Positions 15,005 through 15,956 of a stretch of DNA of 15,956 nucleotides are shown piece by piece. Both the position numbers and the translations under genes were made by a program. The notes below the pieces were generated by a model. That model made no database searches, had not been told where the DNA came from, and worked only from the letters and a program-made list of their open reading frames with translations. The stretch is from the NCBI GenBank assembly GCA_018659505.1, contig JABJMI010000556.1, forward strand, positions 1 to 15,956, in the 5' to 3' direction. The DNA is from Planctomicrobium sp. GTDB lineage: Bacteria; Planctomycetota; Planctomycetia; Planctomycetales; Planctomycetaceae. The stretch's first letter is position 1; each line of letters starts with the position of its first letter.

Positions 15005-15022
15005 CACTCATTGCAATGAGTG
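15005..15022. promoter_or_regulatory. Perfect 18-bp palindrome, likely operator
   Basis: CACTCATTGCAATGAGTG is its own reverse complement over all 18 bases. It lies 28 bases before the preferred start of the His-rich gene, in its promoter region. A -35-like TTGACG (rc of 15048-15053) and GATAAG (rc of 15028-15033) lie just upstream on the minus strand, though their 14-bp spacing is short. The position suits a repressor, plausibly a metal-responsive one; the palindrome does not match any operator consensus I can state with confidence. Confidence 0.55.
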
Positions 15023-15102
15023 TGCCACTTATCTCTACCACTGTAATCGTCAAAGTTGCCTATTCTATTCAGCACATGTGAATTACGTGTTAAAGTTTGC
15101 CA

Positions 15103-15909
15103 TCAGCTGGATAATTTACGAAATATTTTGAAGTTTGCAAGTCTCAGTTTCGCCAACAAAAATTGCAACAAGACCCAAAGTGTTGTCAGTCCATACTTTA
15201 CGCAGCGACTGAAATTGATACTGGAGGCTTCGTCAAAATAGCGGACTGGGACGGGAATATCGCCCAGTTTGAAACCGAAGTAGACCGATTGTGCTAAAAA
15301 CTGGCTGTCGAATGCGAAGTCGTCAGTGTTGTTCTGCCAAGGAATCGTTTCTAGGACTTCGCGACGATAGGCACGAAACCCGCTATGGAAGTCGCCCAGG
15401 TTTTGTCCTAAAGCGATATTTTCAGTCAACGTCAGGCAGCGATTAGCAATGTACTTCCAGGCGGGCATTCCCCCAGCTAAAGCTTCCTTTCGTGTGCGGA
15501 TACGGGAACCAAGAATCACGTCACAAATTTCAAGACGTAAGATTTCAATCGCTGCTCCGACAACTCGTGAGTCGTATTGATAATCGGGGTGGATCATCAC
15601 AATGAAATCGGCTCCACTCTGAAGAGCGCGGGTGTAGCAGGACTTTTGATTCCCACCATAACCGGTGTTGGTCTCGTGTTCGATGACCGTCAGTCCCAAT
15701 TCCTTCGCCAGTTTGACAGTCCCATCCTTACTGCAATCATCAACAAGAATCACTTCGTCAACAATGTGAGCGGGAATATCCGCGACGGTCTTTTCGAGAG
15801 TTGCCTCAGCGTTATACGCTGGCATGACAGCGATCACTTTACCGACGTTTTGTTTAACCGGTTGTTTCACAGGATGATCAACTTCAGCATTAGCTGGCGA
15901 GTCACTCAC
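15103..15909 (-). CDS. Family 2 glycosyltransferase (polyprenyl-phosphate sugar transferase-like)
   Basis: A complete 268-residue GT2 (GT-A fold) enzyme. The GTG start at 15909 is supported by AGGA 6 nt before it. Motifs in order: [15 protein letters not shown] (28-42) for nucleotide binding; [11 protein letters not shown] (54-64) with the UDP/GDP-contacting Asp pair; [14 protein letters not shown] (78-91); IHPDYQYD (106-113) in the place of the metal-binding D-x-D of the family; GSR (134-136); [13 protein letters not shown] (173-185), which carries the acceptor-side features; and a hydrophobic stretch at 240-255. This matches the dolichol-phosphate-mannose-synthase-like branch, which moves a sugar from a nucleotide donor to a lipid phosphate or envelope glycan. 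Lacking further C-terminal membrane helices, it may associate peripherally with the membrane. Sugar and acceptor cannot be read from the sequence. Its own upstream partner lies outside the window. Confidence 0.93.
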   Translation of the reverse strand: MSDSPANAEVDHPVKQPVKQNVGKVIAVMPAYNAEATLEKTVADIPAHIVDEVILVDDCSKDGTVKLAKELGLTVIEHETNTGYGGNQKSCYTRALQSGADFIVMIHPDYQYDSRVVGAAIEILRLEICDVILGSRIRTRKEALAGGMPAWKYIANRCLTLTENIALGQNLGDFHSGFRAYRREVLETIPWQNNTDDFAFDSQFLAQSVYFGFKLGDIPVPVRYFDEASSINFSRCVKYGLTTLWVLLQFLLAKLRLANFKIFRKLSS

Positions 15910-15956
15910 GAATAGTCCTGGTTCGTTTTAGAGGAAAACAATTTTAGAAACGATGA

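Noticed and set aside
15005..15007. GTG start for the His-rich protein
   Set aside because: It falls within the 18-bp palindrome and has no Shine-Dalgarno; the ATG at 14977 directly precedes the hydrophobic segment.
1..15956. CRISPR array, tRNA or rRNA genes
   Set aside because: No regularly spaced repeats and no tRNA- or rRNA-like stretches were seen; the repeats found are isolated pairs.

Overview
The window looks like a piece of a planctomycete chromosome (order Planctomycetales or close, moderate GC). The strongest pointer is the prepilin-like DUF1559 protein at 13305-14219, a family hugely expanded in Planctomycetes. Weak Shine-Dalgarno sequences, long repeat-rich intergenic regions and planctomycete-style membrane and TPR proteins agree with this. 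No species can be named from the sequence alone.

Layout. (1) 1-2443, minus strand: a tailed-phage head module made of a prohead protease with a scaffold-like coiled-coil tail, a putative capsid decoration protein and the N-terminal 254 residues of a major capsid protein that runs off the left edge. No portal or terminase lies upstream of the protease; a divergent ftsH follows instead. (2) 2800-4806, plus: complete ftsH, a membrane AAA+ zinc protease. (3) 5026-6577, plus: a hypothetical protein, a YjdM/PhnA zinc-ribbon protein and a P-loop kinase-like protein. (4) 6649-7611: a repeat-rich stretch holding an antitoxin-like gene whose overlapping toxin frame stops after 12 codons, and an open frame that looks like the C-terminal remnant of a larger gene, with a short hairpin repeat at each end. 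(5) 7618-9996, minus: an exported TPR protein with a C-terminal thioredoxin-fold domain. (6) 10410-10901, minus: a small membrane protein. (7) 11397-13184, plus: a large multi-spanning membrane protein. (8) 13305-14219, minus: the DUF1559 pseudopilin, ending in a clear intrinsic terminator. (9) 14519-14977, minus: a His-rich, probably metal-binding membrane-anchored protein with a perfect 18-bp palindrome upstream. (10) 15103-15909, minus: a complete GT2 glycosyltransferase.

How the parts fit. Most genes are single transcription units of unrelated function, so this is a mosaic rather than one pathway. The accessory signal is concentrated at 1-2443 (phage head genes) and 6600-7620 (toxin-antitoxin and gene remnants among repeats). 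Several short dispersed repeats and hairpins recur between genes: a roughly 90-bp element (2 copies), a 25-bp element (2 copies), a hairpin followed by CCTACG-like sequence (2 close and 1 related copy) and a CACA/TGTG hairpin. No rRNA, tRNA, CRISPR array or intact insertion sequence was seen.
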